Assembly (NCBI RefSeq): GCF_036323475.1
Contig: NZ_AP028934.1
Location: 1,798,001 to 1,862,000 of the forward strand
Direction: 5' to 3'
Length of the DNA: 64,000 bases
Source: Solobacterium moorei
GTDB taxonomy: Bacteria > Bacillota_I > Bacilli_A > Erysipelotrichales > Erysipelotrichaceae
Of the stretch, positions 9,231 to 16,640 are shown in pieces. The notes beneath the pieces were generated by a model. The model saw nothing but the letters and a program-made list of their open reading frames with translations, had not been told where the DNA came from and did no database searches. The position numbers and the translations under genes are program-made. Within the stretch, counting starts at the first letter, position 1. Each line of letters begins with the position of its first letter.

Positions 9231-9942
9231 GCTCGCATAGTTTCTTCCAGACTTTTTCTTCATATTCTGTAAACTGATGTTTTTCAAAAAGGTCTGGTCT
9301 TACCGTCTTTGTAAGTAGTAAGGATCGTTGTGTACGCCACTCTTGAATTTTTGCATGATGACCACTCAGTAAGATATCTGGTACCTTATCGCCCTGGTAA
9401 TCTGCAGGTTGTGTGTATTGCGGGTATTCAAGTAATCCATTTTCATGAGATTCATCATCGGTAGAGCCTTCACGGATAACACCATTTAGTAAACGAATTA
9501 CACTATCCATGATGACCATAGAAGCCATTTCCCCACCCGTTAGAATGTAGTCACCGATACTGACGAGTTCATCTACATGTTTGTTAATACGTGCATCAAA
9601 TCCTTCGTAATGGCCACACAATAGAATCAGATGATCTTTTTGGGATAACTGTCTTGCCTTGGATTGATTATAGACATTGCCCGCTGGTGACATCATCATA
9701 CTGTAGCTATTTTCACTCTTTACAGAATTGAGTGCGTCCAATACTGGTTGACACTTCATGACTTGCCCAAGTCCTCCACCAAACGGTTTATCATCCACAT
9801 GACGATAGTGATCATGGGCAAAGTCACGAATCTGTACGAAGTCTACTGTAACAAGTCCTCTTTCAATGGCACGGCCAATGATTGAAGTACTGACAAAGTC
9901 ACGATACATCTCTGGAAATAGTGTTAATACAGTAATCCTCAT
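9217..9942 (-). CDS. trmD: tRNA (guanine37-N1)-methyltransferase
   Basis: TrmD methylates G37 of tRNAs to prevent frameshifting, using S-adenosylmethionine bound in a trefoil knot. LTLFPEMYRDF at the N terminus, the CGHYEGFDARI segment near residue 113 and the knot region GDYILTGGE near 130 are typical. Length 241 is normal. The start overlaps the rimM stop by four bases. The order rpsP-khpA-rimM-trmD is a classic ribosome/tRNA operon of Bacillota. Confidence 0.97.
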   Translation of the reverse strand: MRITVLTLFPEMYRDFVSTSIIGRAIERGLVTVDFVQIRDFAHDHYRHVDDKPFGGGLGQVMKCQPVLDALNSVKSENSYSMMMSPAGNVYNQSKARQLSQKDHLILLCGHYEGFDARINKHVDELVSIGDYILTGGEMASMVIMDSVIRLLNGVIREGSTDDESHENGLLEYPQYTQPADYQGDKVPDILLSGHHAKIQEWRTQRSLLLTKTVRPDLFEKHQFTEYEEKVWKKLCEQESE

Positions 9943-10448
9943 AACAAGCCTCCCATACGATGAATCGTCATCACTTTCTTTTCTAAATCTACATTCTTTA
10001 CAATCATTGGAATATATGGAATTAGTACTTCTTTTGCGTCTTCTAATTGAAGACGTAAATTATTTTGGGCACCTAGTGTTTCTTCAACACTGATGATTTT
10101 ACCTACTGTAATACCTTCTTCATCCACAACTGTTAAACCAACAAGGTCTTTGCGATAGTATTCACCTTTTTTAAGTTGTTTACGATCTGCTTCATCGATA
10201 TAGATTTCAAATCCCTTATACTGTTCTACAAAGTTAATATTCTGCAAGTCAACAAAGGATACAAGTGGAAAGCCTTTATGCTTACGATAGGAAGCTACCG
10301 TAACTGGTAGATACTTCTCATCGACACAAATATATACTTGTTTACCCTTGGTATATCTTTCTTCGTCAAAGTCAGAGTAGCTTTCAATCTTTACTTCGCC
10401 TTTGATACCATGCGTATTGATAATCTTGCCAATACAAATATATGCCAT
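9939..10448 (-). CDS. rimM: 16S rRNA processing protein RimM
   Basis: RimM assists maturation of the 30S head near helix 33 and binds S19. The 169-residue protein has the N-terminal beta-barrel domain (ICIGKIINTHGIKGEVKI) and the C-terminal PRC-like barrel (YYRKDLVGLTVVDEEG). Length matches the family. It lies between khpA and trmD in the conserved operon, but a terminator-like hairpin sits in the 43-base gap after khpA, so it may be made at a lower level than rpsP. Confidence 0.95.
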   Translation of the reverse strand: MAYICIGKIINTHGIKGEVKIESYSDFDEERYTKGKQVYICVDEKYLPVTVASYRKHKGFPLVSFVDLQNINFVEQYKGFEIYIDEADRKQLKKGEYYRKDLVGLTVVDEEGITVGKIISVEETLGAQNNLRLQLEDAKEVLIPYIPMIVKNVDLEKKVMTIHRMGGLL

Positions 10449-10468
10449 CTTCCTTCTCCTTTGTTTTC

Positions 10469-10491
10469 AAAAAAAGGATGCCATAGCATCC
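10469..10491 (-). terminator. Intra-operon terminator or attenuator between khpA and rimM
   Basis: The stem GGATGC/GCATCC with a short loop (10476-10491) is followed by seven U residues on the minus strand. It lies right after the khpA stop, inside the rpsP operon, and would lower rimM-trmD expression relative to rpsP. Confidence 0.7.
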
Positions 10492-10740
10492 TTAAATCTG
10501 TTCGAACTTGATTGTTACTTTCTTGTTATTACTATGAGAAGCAACGGACATTACCTGACGTAATGCACTTGCCATACTGCCCTTTCTGCCAATCAGACGA
10601 GCAATATCATCATTTTTCGCATAAACATGTAACAAAACTTCTTTATCATCTAAGCTAGGCATCAGACGTACATCCAAGGATTCCTTGTCTTCAACCATTG
10701 GCTTAACTAAATTTAGAAGTACCTTATCCAGCTCTGCCAT
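10492..10740 (-). CDS. khpA: KH-domain RNA-binding protein KhpA
   Basis: KhpA is a small RNA-binding protein that pairs with KhpB/Jag and affects cell elongation in streptococci. The 82 residues form a single KH domain with the GxxG-type loop IGRKGSMASALRQV. Length and position after rpsP match the family (YlqC in Bacillus). The gap to rpsP is five bases. KhpB is not in the window. Confidence 0.92.
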   Translation of the reverse strand: MAELDKVLLNLVKPMVEDKESLDVRLMPSLDDKEVLLHVYAKNDDIARLIGRKGSMASALRQVMSVASHSNNKKVTIKFEQI

Positions 10741-10745
10741 GATGC

Positions 10746-11030
10746 TTACGCTTTCTTCTTAGCGGCTATCTTCTCATCATGGAACTTCTTCATGATACCT
10801 TGACGAGAAAGAATGTTTCTAACTGTATCAGAAGGCTGAGCACCGTTTCTTAACCAATTAAGAGCCTTTTCTTCATTTACTACTACTGTTTCAGGTTCTG
10901 TTGTTGGATTGATATGTCCGATTGTTTCAATTTCACGTCCATCTCTAGCAAAACGTGAATCTGCCGCAACGATACGATATCTTGGAGCCTTCTTGGCACC
11001 CATTCTCTTTAAACGTAATTTAACTGCCAT
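10746..11030 (-). CDS. rpsP: 30S ribosomal protein S16
   Basis: The 94-residue protein begins [20 protein letters not shown], the hallmark of S16, which binds 16S rRNA early in 30S assembly. It ends in a short Lys/Ala tail. It is the first gene of the operon and has a near-consensus promoter and a GGAGG ribosome site seven bases before the start. Confidence 0.98.
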   Translation of the reverse strand: MAVKLRLKRMGAKKAPRYRIVAADSRFARDGREIETIGHINPTTEPETVVVNEEKALNWLRNGAQPSDTVRNILSRQGIMKKFHDEKIAAKKKA

Positions 11031-11061
11031 GGTATAAATACCTCCTATTTCTTACATGTTT

Positions 11062-11089
11062 ATTATACTGATTCGAAATTCACTGTCAA
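11062..11089 (-). promoter_or_regulatory. Promoter of the rpsP operon
   Basis: TTGACA (11084-11089) and TATAAT (11062-11067) lie on the minus strand with a 16-base spacer. It is the best sigma-A consensus in this part of the window, fitting a ribosomal protein operon. Confidence 0.85.
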
Positions 11090-11108
11090 GTAAAAAACCT
11101 TTACACCA

Positions 11109-12524
11109 TTAAAATTTAAATGGATTTCTTCCACCAAAGCCATTTGGAAAGTTTTGACCTGCACGCTTTTGTGCATTGCCCATCATCTTTTCTAGACTTT
11201 CTTGGTTTAAGGAACCGTTTCTTTGCATGTTACCCATGGAGTCCATAAGCTTCTTCATCTTGCCGAATTGATTGATTAACTTATTGACTTCATCCACGCT
11301 ACGACCAGAACCACGTGCAACACGTTTCTTCATTGTGCCACGCATCTTTTCTGGATGTGCACGTTCTTCAAGTGTCATAGACTGGATAATTGCCTTCATA
11401 TGACGCATAGAGTCGCTCGCCTTGGCCTCATCTAACATACCAGCGTATTGGTTCATACCTGGAATCATCTTCATGATGCCTCCAAGAGGACCTAGCTTTT
11501 GAATCTGTTCAAACTGCTTTAACATGTCATCCATTGTGAATTGACCCGCAAGCATACGTTCAGCCATCTTATTGGCTTCTTCAAGGTCCAACTTCTCCTG
11601 TGCCTTTTCTACAAGTGTTACAACGTCACCCATTCCAAGAATACGGTCAGCCATACGATCAGGATGGAAGATATCCATATCTTCAATCTTTTCGCCTTCA
11701 CCGACAAATTTGATAGGAACGCCTGTGATCTTCTTAACAGAAAGAACACCACCACCTCTTGAGTCGCCATCAAACTTCGTTACAACTAAACCTGTTAGTG
11801 GTAACGCATCCTTAAAGGCTTGCGCTACGTTAACGATATCTTGACCAGTCATCGCATCGACTGTCAAGAGAATATCATTTGGATGAACGAGTTCATTGAT
11901 ATCCTTTAACTCATTCATTAACGCTTCATCGATATGTAAACGACCAGCAGTATCGATAAATACTGTATCGAAACCATTCTTTTCAGCATATTCCATACCC
12001 TGACGAACTGTTTCAACAGCTGGAGTCTCAGTACCTAAGGTAAATACCTCAGTATCGATTTCCTTACCTAATGTCTGTAACTGGTCAATCGCAGCAGGAC
12101 GAATCACGTCGGCCGCAATTAACAATACCTTCTTATTGAACTTCTCTTTACAGATACGTGCAATCTTAGCAACGCTGGTTGTCTTACCTGTACCTTGCAA
12201 GCCGACAAGCATAATTTTAGTAATGCCATCTTCTACAAAGTTAAGACCTGCTTCCTCTGTACCAAGTAATTCAATGATTTGATCATGAACAATCTTAACA
12301 AGCTGTTGTCCAGGTTCTACACTCTGTAGTACTTCTTCACCTCTGGACTTTGTACGAATCTCATCTAAAAATTCTTTTACAATTCGATAGTTTACATCTG
12401 CTTCAAGTAATGCTAAACGCACTTCTTTCAGCATGTCTTCCATGTTATTATCCGTTAACGTACCCTTACCGGCCACATTACGTAACGCTTTATTCAGTCT
12501 GTCACTTAAGGAATCAAATGCCAT
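11109..12524 (-). CDS. ffh: Signal recognition particle protein Ffh
   Basis: Ffh is the GTPase of the signal recognition particle; it binds 4.5S/scRNA and signal sequences and docks with FtsY. The 471 residues show the N domain, G1 GLQGTGKTTSVAK near 108, DTAGR near 190, TKFDGD near 247 and a Met-rich M domain after about 300 (GGIMKMIPGMNQ, MRGTMKKR). Length is typical. It lies just upstream of rpsP, an order shared by many Bacillota; ylxM is not adjacent. Confidence 0.97.
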   Translation of the reverse strand: MAFDSLSDRLNKALRNVAGKGTLTDNNMEDMLKEVRLALLEADVNYRIVKEFLDEIRTKSRGEEVLQSVEPGQQLVKIVHDQIIELLGTEEAGLNFVEDGITKIMLVGLQGTGKTTSVAKIARICKEKFNKKVLLIAADVIRPAAIDQLQTLGKEIDTEVFTLGTETPAVETVRQGMEYAEKNGFDTVFIDTAGRLHIDEALMNELKDINELVHPNDILLTVDAMTGQDIVNVAQAFKDALPLTGLVVTKFDGDSRGGGVLSVKKITGVPIKFVGEGEKIEDMDIFHPDRMADRILGMGDVVTLVEKAQEKLDLEEANKMAERMLAGQFTMDDMLKQFEQIQKLGPLGGIMKMIPGMNQYAGMLDEAKASDSMRHMKAIIQSMTLEERAHPEKMRGTMKKRVARGSGRSVDEVNKLINQFGKMKKLMDSMGNMQRNGSLNQESLEKMMGNAQKRAGQNFPNGFGGRNPFKF

Positions 12525-12607
12525 ATTTATACCTCACTTTATCAAATGCCCTTATTTTATCATAGTTATCTCTGCTTTAGATATAGCGAAGTGTTTCAAT
12601 TCTCTAC

Positions 12608-12895
12608 TTATCGGATAAATTCAACCTTTTCCGCAATCAACTCCATCGCTTTCGTCTGTAGATTCACTTCCACTCTTCCCTTAATCGCAATGACAGTTCC
12701 AATCTTACACGCAGCCTTACATGATTCCGCAATCCCACGCCACAGGCGCACAGTAAAAATGTCAGACATCACTCCATTGTCCGTAAATGCACGTTGACAC
12801 TCAATCTCTATCGTTGATTGATTCTCTGAAAGATTTGTCCCTTGTATCAAAGGTAACGAATGCACCTTCCCTAATAGCACAAATGTATTTAACAT
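12608..12895 (-). CDS. Small single-stranded DNA-binding (OB-fold) protein
   Basis: The 95-residue protein resembles the core OB fold of bacterial SSB: an N-terminal LNTFVLLGKV strand, a central TVRLWRGIAESC strand/turn and a GTVIAIKGRVEV strand near residue 65. It lacks the acidic C-terminal tail by which housekeeping SSB recruits partners, so it is more like short SSB-like or PriB-like proteins. A role in single-stranded DNA handling is inferred from fold only. No replication or competence gene is adjacent. Confidence 0.7.
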   Translation of the reverse strand: MLNTFVLLGKVHSLPLIQGTNLSENQSTIEIECQRAFTDNGVMSDIFTVRLWRGIAESCKAACKIGTVIAIKGRVEVNLQTKAMELIAEKVEFIR

Positions 12896-12941
12896 AATCC
12901 ACCCCCATTAACTATGTACACTGTTCTATTGTCTTTCCCAC

Positions 12942-12972
12942 GAAAAAAATCGTTGAATGATTCAACGATTCA
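12942..12972 (-). terminator. Terminator after the cystathionine enzyme gene
   Basis: The palindrome AATCGTTGAA/TTCAACGATT is followed on the minus strand by a run of U residues. Confidence 0.85.
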
Positions 12973-13026
12973 AAAGTTGATATTTACATCTTATCATGCA
13001 TACAAAATACTATGCATGTTTCTCCA

Positions 13027-14163
13027 TTATTCCAGTGCTTGCTTAAAGTCTTCCAGTAAATCTGTAATATCCTCGATTCCACAAGACAAGCGCAAAAGTT
13101 CATCGGTGACACCCTGCTCTAAGCGCTCTTCCACACTTAAGCAAGCATGAGACATCGTTGCAGGATGAGATAAAATTGATTCAACACCACCAAGACTGAC
13201 TGCTAGAATTGGAATCTTAACCTTCCTTGTAAAAGACATCAAATCATCTTTGCTCGCTAGAGAGAATGATAATACTGCGCCACCACACTTGGCTTGTGAC
13301 ATATGAATATCATGACCAGGATGAGAATCTAAACCTGGATAATACACTTGTTTGATCTTTGGATGGTTGTGCAAGAATTCCGCAATTGCCTGTGCATTTT
13401 CAGAGGACTGTTTCATACGTAAGCCCATCGTCTTCATACCACGCATAATTAACCAAGCATCTTGCACACCTAAGATACCACCAAAGTTCTTCCGGAATAG
13501 AACTAACTGTTTATAGTATTCTTCATTATTTGTCGCAACAACACCAGCCACTACATCACTATGACCATTGATAAACTTCGTAGCACTCTCTACAACGATA
13601 TCAACACCTAACGCAAGTGTATCTTGAAATAGCGTTGTCATAAAGGTGTTATCGGCTACCGCAATCAGTCCATTCTTTTTTGCAATGGATACGATTGCAC
13701 GAACATCACATACCTTTAGTAAAGGATTGGATGGTGTCTCAATATAAATCATGCGTGTCTTATCTGTAATCGCACTTTCTATCTCATCAAGATTTGCCAT
13801 ATCCACAAAACTAGCTGAAATTTGATAGCGCGGTAGAATCTTCGTCGCAAATTGACAAGTACCACCATACACTTCCTTTGGAAGGATGACATGTTCTCCA
13901 GCATTTAACAACATCAAAACATTCGATATTGCACTCATACCGGAACTAAAACTTAATGCATATTTGGCATTCTCAATACAACGAAGACCATCTTCTAATG
14001 CATCAATCGTCGGATTGGAGAAACGGGTGTACAAATACTTCTGTTCATCACAATACAGCTCTGTATTATGAAACGTGGATGTTTGATAGATTGGTATACT
14101 GGCAGCACCAGTATATTGATCCAATACGGTATAACCATGCAATAATTTTGTATTCTGTTTCAT
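13027..14163 (-). CDS. Cys/Met metabolism PLP enzyme (cystathionine gamma-synthase or beta/gamma-lyase)
   Basis: This 378-residue PLP enzyme belongs to the trans-sulfuration fold. The PLP lysine lies in ESATKFINGHSDVVAG near residue 195; YxR-type phosphate contacts (YTRFSNPT) are near 45; IETPSNP is near 145 and SLGGVESILSHPA near 325. The family covers cystathionine synthase, the lyases and methionine gamma-lyase, and the sequence alone does not separate them safely. No other methionine or cysteine gene is next to it, and it appears monocistronic with its own terminator. Confidence 0.9.
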   Translation of the reverse strand: MKQNTKLLHGYTVLDQYTGAASIPIYQTSTFHNTELYCDEQKYLYTRFSNPTIDALEDGLRCIENAKYALSFSSGMSAISNVLMLLNAGEHVILPKEVYGGTCQFATKILPRYQISASFVDMANLDEIESAITDKTRMIYIETPSNPLLKVCDVRAIVSIAKKNGLIAVADNTFMTTLFQDTLALGVDIVVESATKFINGHSDVVAGVVATNNEEYYKQLVLFRKNFGGILGVQDAWLIMRGMKTMGLRMKQSSENAQAIAEFLHNHPKIKQVYYPGLDSHPGHDIHMSQAKCGGAVLSFSLASKDDLMSFTRKVKIPILAVSLGGVESILSHPATMSHACLSVEERLEQGVTDELLRLSCGIEDITDLLEDFKQALE

Positions 14164-14318
14164 CTTCTACTCCGTTAATAATTATGAATCATTTTGGTTG
14201 GTGATTATTGTTGTTGAAACGCCTACTTATAGCCTACACCCATCTATGATAGCTTTCAAGAAAGCAAATAACTAGATTAACAAATAAGCAAATAGTTGAA
14301 ACCAATCAAAATTATCAT

Positions 14319-14912
14319 TTAGATACCAATAATTCCAAAAATATCTTTCACTTTATCGTAGATATTCATCTTTTCTGCGTATGTATACAACTTATTAAAA
14401 TCTTTATTACGATAACGAGCATATCTTGTTATTATTTTCGAAAATAACTCAGCCTCGACTTTATTTCTATTTTTTACAAAATCACAAACCGTTCTTTCTA
14501 AATCATAGACATTTACCTTGTTTCCATAAGTCGTTTTACATTGAGCAATACCTAGTTCATATGTATCTTTATTCACATAATGAACTCTTTTATCACGTTG
14601 AATGCGGCTTGCATTATATCCTTTGTATACTGTTACTTCTAGTTCTGATGGAATGATATCTGTAAATTGAAATAGATACAAAGCAGATACATACGAGTAG
14701 ATTGCAACTTTATACTTATTTTGAAAGAAATAATACTCGTCATAATCACCTTTTGTTGAAAGATATACTCCTCTTTCTTCGCGAACTAATTCTCCTGCTT
14801 CAACCATTCTAGTTAAATATATAGTTGGGATATTAGAATTCACTAGTTCACCACTTGTAATAAATCCACCCATTTTTTCGATCTTTTCTCGTATCTTCTT
14901 TTTATAATCCAT
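14319..14912 (-). CDS. AbiEi-type antitoxin/transcriptional regulator, orphan
   Basis: This 197-residue protein matches the AbiEi antitoxin pattern. An N-terminal winged helix (GGFITSGELVNSNIPTIYL, then LVREERGVY) is followed by an alpha/beta domain with YSYVSALYLF and the YDLERTVCDFV segment. AbiEi proteins repress their own operon by binding inverted repeats, and normally pair with an AbiEii nucleotidyltransferase toxin. No toxin gene follows; the next gene is the PLP enzyme. The start at 14912 is chosen because GGAGG lies five bases upstream; the ATG at 14924 overlaps that site. A perfect 13-bp inverted repeat covers its promoter. Confidence 0.85.
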   Translation of the reverse strand: MDYKKKIREKIEKMGGFITSGELVNSNIPTIYLTRMVEAGELVREERGVYLSTKGDYDEYYFFQNKYKVAIYSYVSALYLFQFTDIIPSELEVTVYKGYNASRIQRDKRVHYVNKDTYELGIAQCKTTYGNKVNVYDLERTVCDFVKNRNKVEAELFSKIITRYARYRNKDFNKLYTYAEKMNIYDKVKDIFGIIGI

Positions 14913-14926
14913 TTTTGCCTCCATTT

Positions 14927-14974
14927 AATGTTGTAAATACGCTTATATTATCTAGTACGCATATTTACAACATT
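14927..14974 (-). promoter_or_regulatory. Autoregulatory operator and promoter of the AbiEi-like gene
   Basis: Perfect inverted repeats of 13 bp, AATGTTGTAAATA and its complement, lie at 14927-14939 and 14962-14974. A promoter, TTGTAA (14965-14970) and TATAAG (14942-14947) with a 17-bp spacer, sits between and in them. One arm covers the -35 box and the other the start of transcription. Confidence 0.8.
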
Positions 14975-14984
14975 GATTATAAAG

Positions 14985-15006
14985 AAAAAGCCACCTTAGT
15001 GACTTA
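14985..15006 (-). terminator. Terminator after the Cys-rich membrane peptide gene
   Basis: A seven-pair stem with one G-U pair (14989-15006) and U tract on the minus strand. It shields the AbiEi promoter from upstream transcription. Confidence 0.65.
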
Positions 15007-15010
15007 TAGA

Positions 15011-15223
15011 TTACTTCGATAATCCTAACAAGGACTTAATCTTATTTTGAATACGGATATTGCGTTGTGCCTTTTTGATGTCTCCTACCCATCTACAGGA
15101 AGAATGACAGCCAGAACTACAATCTCCACTACAGGAGCTTACTCCGTTCTTCATTACATAACGAATATCGAATGCAACGATTACAACAACGACCATTAAT
15201 ACTAAGAATGTTGAAATATTCAT
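15011..15223 (-). CDS. FeoB-associated-type Cys-rich membrane peptide
   Basis: The 70-residue protein has one N-terminal membrane helix (residues 4-22) followed by four evenly spaced cysteines in CSGDCSSGCHSSC and a basic tail. This architecture matches the small Cys-rich proteins often encoded after feoB in Bacillota, thought to help ferrous iron uptake. No feoA or feoB is in the window, so the assignment rests on pattern alone. The Cys-x3-Cys spacing suggests metal binding on the cytoplasmic side if the N terminus is outside. Confidence 0.65.
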   Translation of the reverse strand: MNISTFLVLMVVVVIVAFDIRYVMKNGVSSCSGDCSSGCHSSCRWVGDIKKAQRNIRIQNKIKSLLGLSK

Positions 15224-15308
15224 ATAAACGCTCCTTTAGTTAACTATAACTAACACATTAATAGTATACTTCTTTTTTCTGATTTGAAAAGTCAAACGCA
15301 ATAAGAAA

Positions 15309-16418
15309 TTAAACGTGATGCACTAACATTGCCAAACGTATCAATTTCTCGTCTTTTTCAAAATTAATATCGAATAATTTTTCAATCTGCTGAAGACGAT
15401 ACTTAACGGTATTCAGATGAATATAGAGCCCTTCTGCAGTCTTCTGTTTTGAGTATTGTGATTTAACATACATACACAATGTCTCGTAATACTTCGTCTC
15501 ATACTTACGATCATACGCAATGAGTTTTTGTATCTTTAAGTCAACCAATGTATCTAGTGATAATTGTTTTTCTAACTGGCTATGCAAATAGGAATCAATT
15601 AGATTCTGGAAGTTTGCCTCTTTTCCCTTTGCCTTACTAGCAGCATATTCTGCCTGTCTTGCGTATCCATCAAGATGATGAAGTTTTTCAAACTGCATAC
15701 TATATCCAACATGAATATTTGGGTATTGTTTCAAATCGATATGCTTTGTGCTCGCCAATAAAAGATAACATTGTTCATTCATAATACCACCCAAAAGATT
15801 TACATCACTCGTCTGTATCTCACTTAAGAAAGAACGTAATACAGTAATACGATTTGCAATTGTAGTATCAACATATGCAAGCATGTAAGTACCTTTGACG
15901 AGATAACCAGTCTCTTGTAGTAATTGAAGTCCTAATGATTGACTCTCTTCATCCTTTTGTAGCAGTAAGGCAAATGCTTGTTCACGTTTCGATCCATGAT
16001 TTGTAAGTTGATGACGTAGATAGATTGATGAAGCATCCGCAAGCAATTTAACATCCTCTTCACTAATTTCATTCTCCACCGCAACTGTTAATTTTCCAAT
16101 CGACTTCTTTTTTGCAAAAATATCGATTACATAAACATCTCTTTGATACTCCGTATCAAATATACGCAATGGTTTTTGAATACCATTCTCATTGAGTAAT
16201 CCTCGTTCTATCAATCGATTTACAAAGCTTCGTTTTAGTTTTGTATCTTGTAAAAACGATAAATATACGTAAGCATCTGGTACCTTAGAGCAAGTTACTA
16301 ATTGATATGCATCATCCATAATCCAAATCGGATTTTGAACTAACTTCGCAGCCTTTGCCACAAATATTTCAAGTGTTGCACACTCACTAACCAAATCAAA
16401 TAATTCGTCTTTTTTCAT
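15309..16418 (-). CDS. PucR/CdaR-type transcriptional regulator
   Basis: This 369-residue regulator ends in the PucR-family helix-turn-helix (YIHLNTVKYRLQQIEKLF, about residues 330-348), where the first helix carries the typical Leu/Asn and Arg contacts. The N-terminal 290 residues form a PucR/GAF-like sensory region with no membrane segment. PucR-type proteins activate catabolic genes in response to metabolites. It lies directly downstream of the flavin reductase lipoprotein gene on the same strand, separated by a terminator, so control of that gene is a reasonable guess. No clear ribosome site precedes its ATG. Confidence 0.8.
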   Translation of the reverse strand: MKKDELFDLVSECATLEIFVAKAAKLVQNPIWIMDDAYQLVTCSKVPDAYVYLSFLQDTKLKRSFVNRLIERGLLNENGIQKPLRIFDTEYQRDVYVIDIFAKKKSIGKLTVAVENEISEEDVKLLADASSIYLRHQLTNHGSKREQAFALLLQKDEESQSLGLQLLQETGYLVKGTYMLAYVDTTIANRITVLRSFLSEIQTSDVNLLGGIMNEQCYLLLASTKHIDLKQYPNIHVGYSMQFEKLHHLDGYARQAEYAASKAKGKEANFQNLIDSYLHSQLEKQLSLDTLVDLKIQKLIAYDRKYETKYYETLCMYVKSQYSKQKTAEGLYIHLNTVKYRLQQIEKLFDINFEKDEKLIRLAMLVHHV

Positions 16419-16524
16419 AGTTTTATTTTACCATGAATAATGCAATAGTTTTTATTAGCACTGTTTTGTAGAGTTATAGATGTATTGTTTAATACTCATA
16501 TTCAATTCTAACTTCAGTCCTTCA

Positions 16525-16561
16525 TGCACCCAAAATTATGTACTTTTTGGGTGCATTTTTT
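16525..16561 (+). terminator. Plus-strand intrinsic terminator with no plus-strand gene
   Basis: The stem TGCACCCAAAA/TTTTGGGTGCA is followed by six U residues only on the plus strand. No plus-strand gene ends here, so it may close an antisense RNA of the PucR-type gene or act as a leader structure. Confidence 0.6.
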
Positions 16562-16605
16562 ACTCTAATGAGTATAAATACTTGATTTCTTTTATTCCCC
16601 ATACG

Positions 16606-16631
16606 AAAAGGAGAAATCTTACGATTTCTCC
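16606..16631 (-). terminator. Terminator after the first flavin reductase lipoprotein
   Basis: A nine-pair perfect stem GGAGAAATC/GATTTCTCC with loop of four (16610-16631) and a short U tract on the minus strand. Confidence 0.8.
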
Positions 16632-16640
16632 CGAGAGGGA

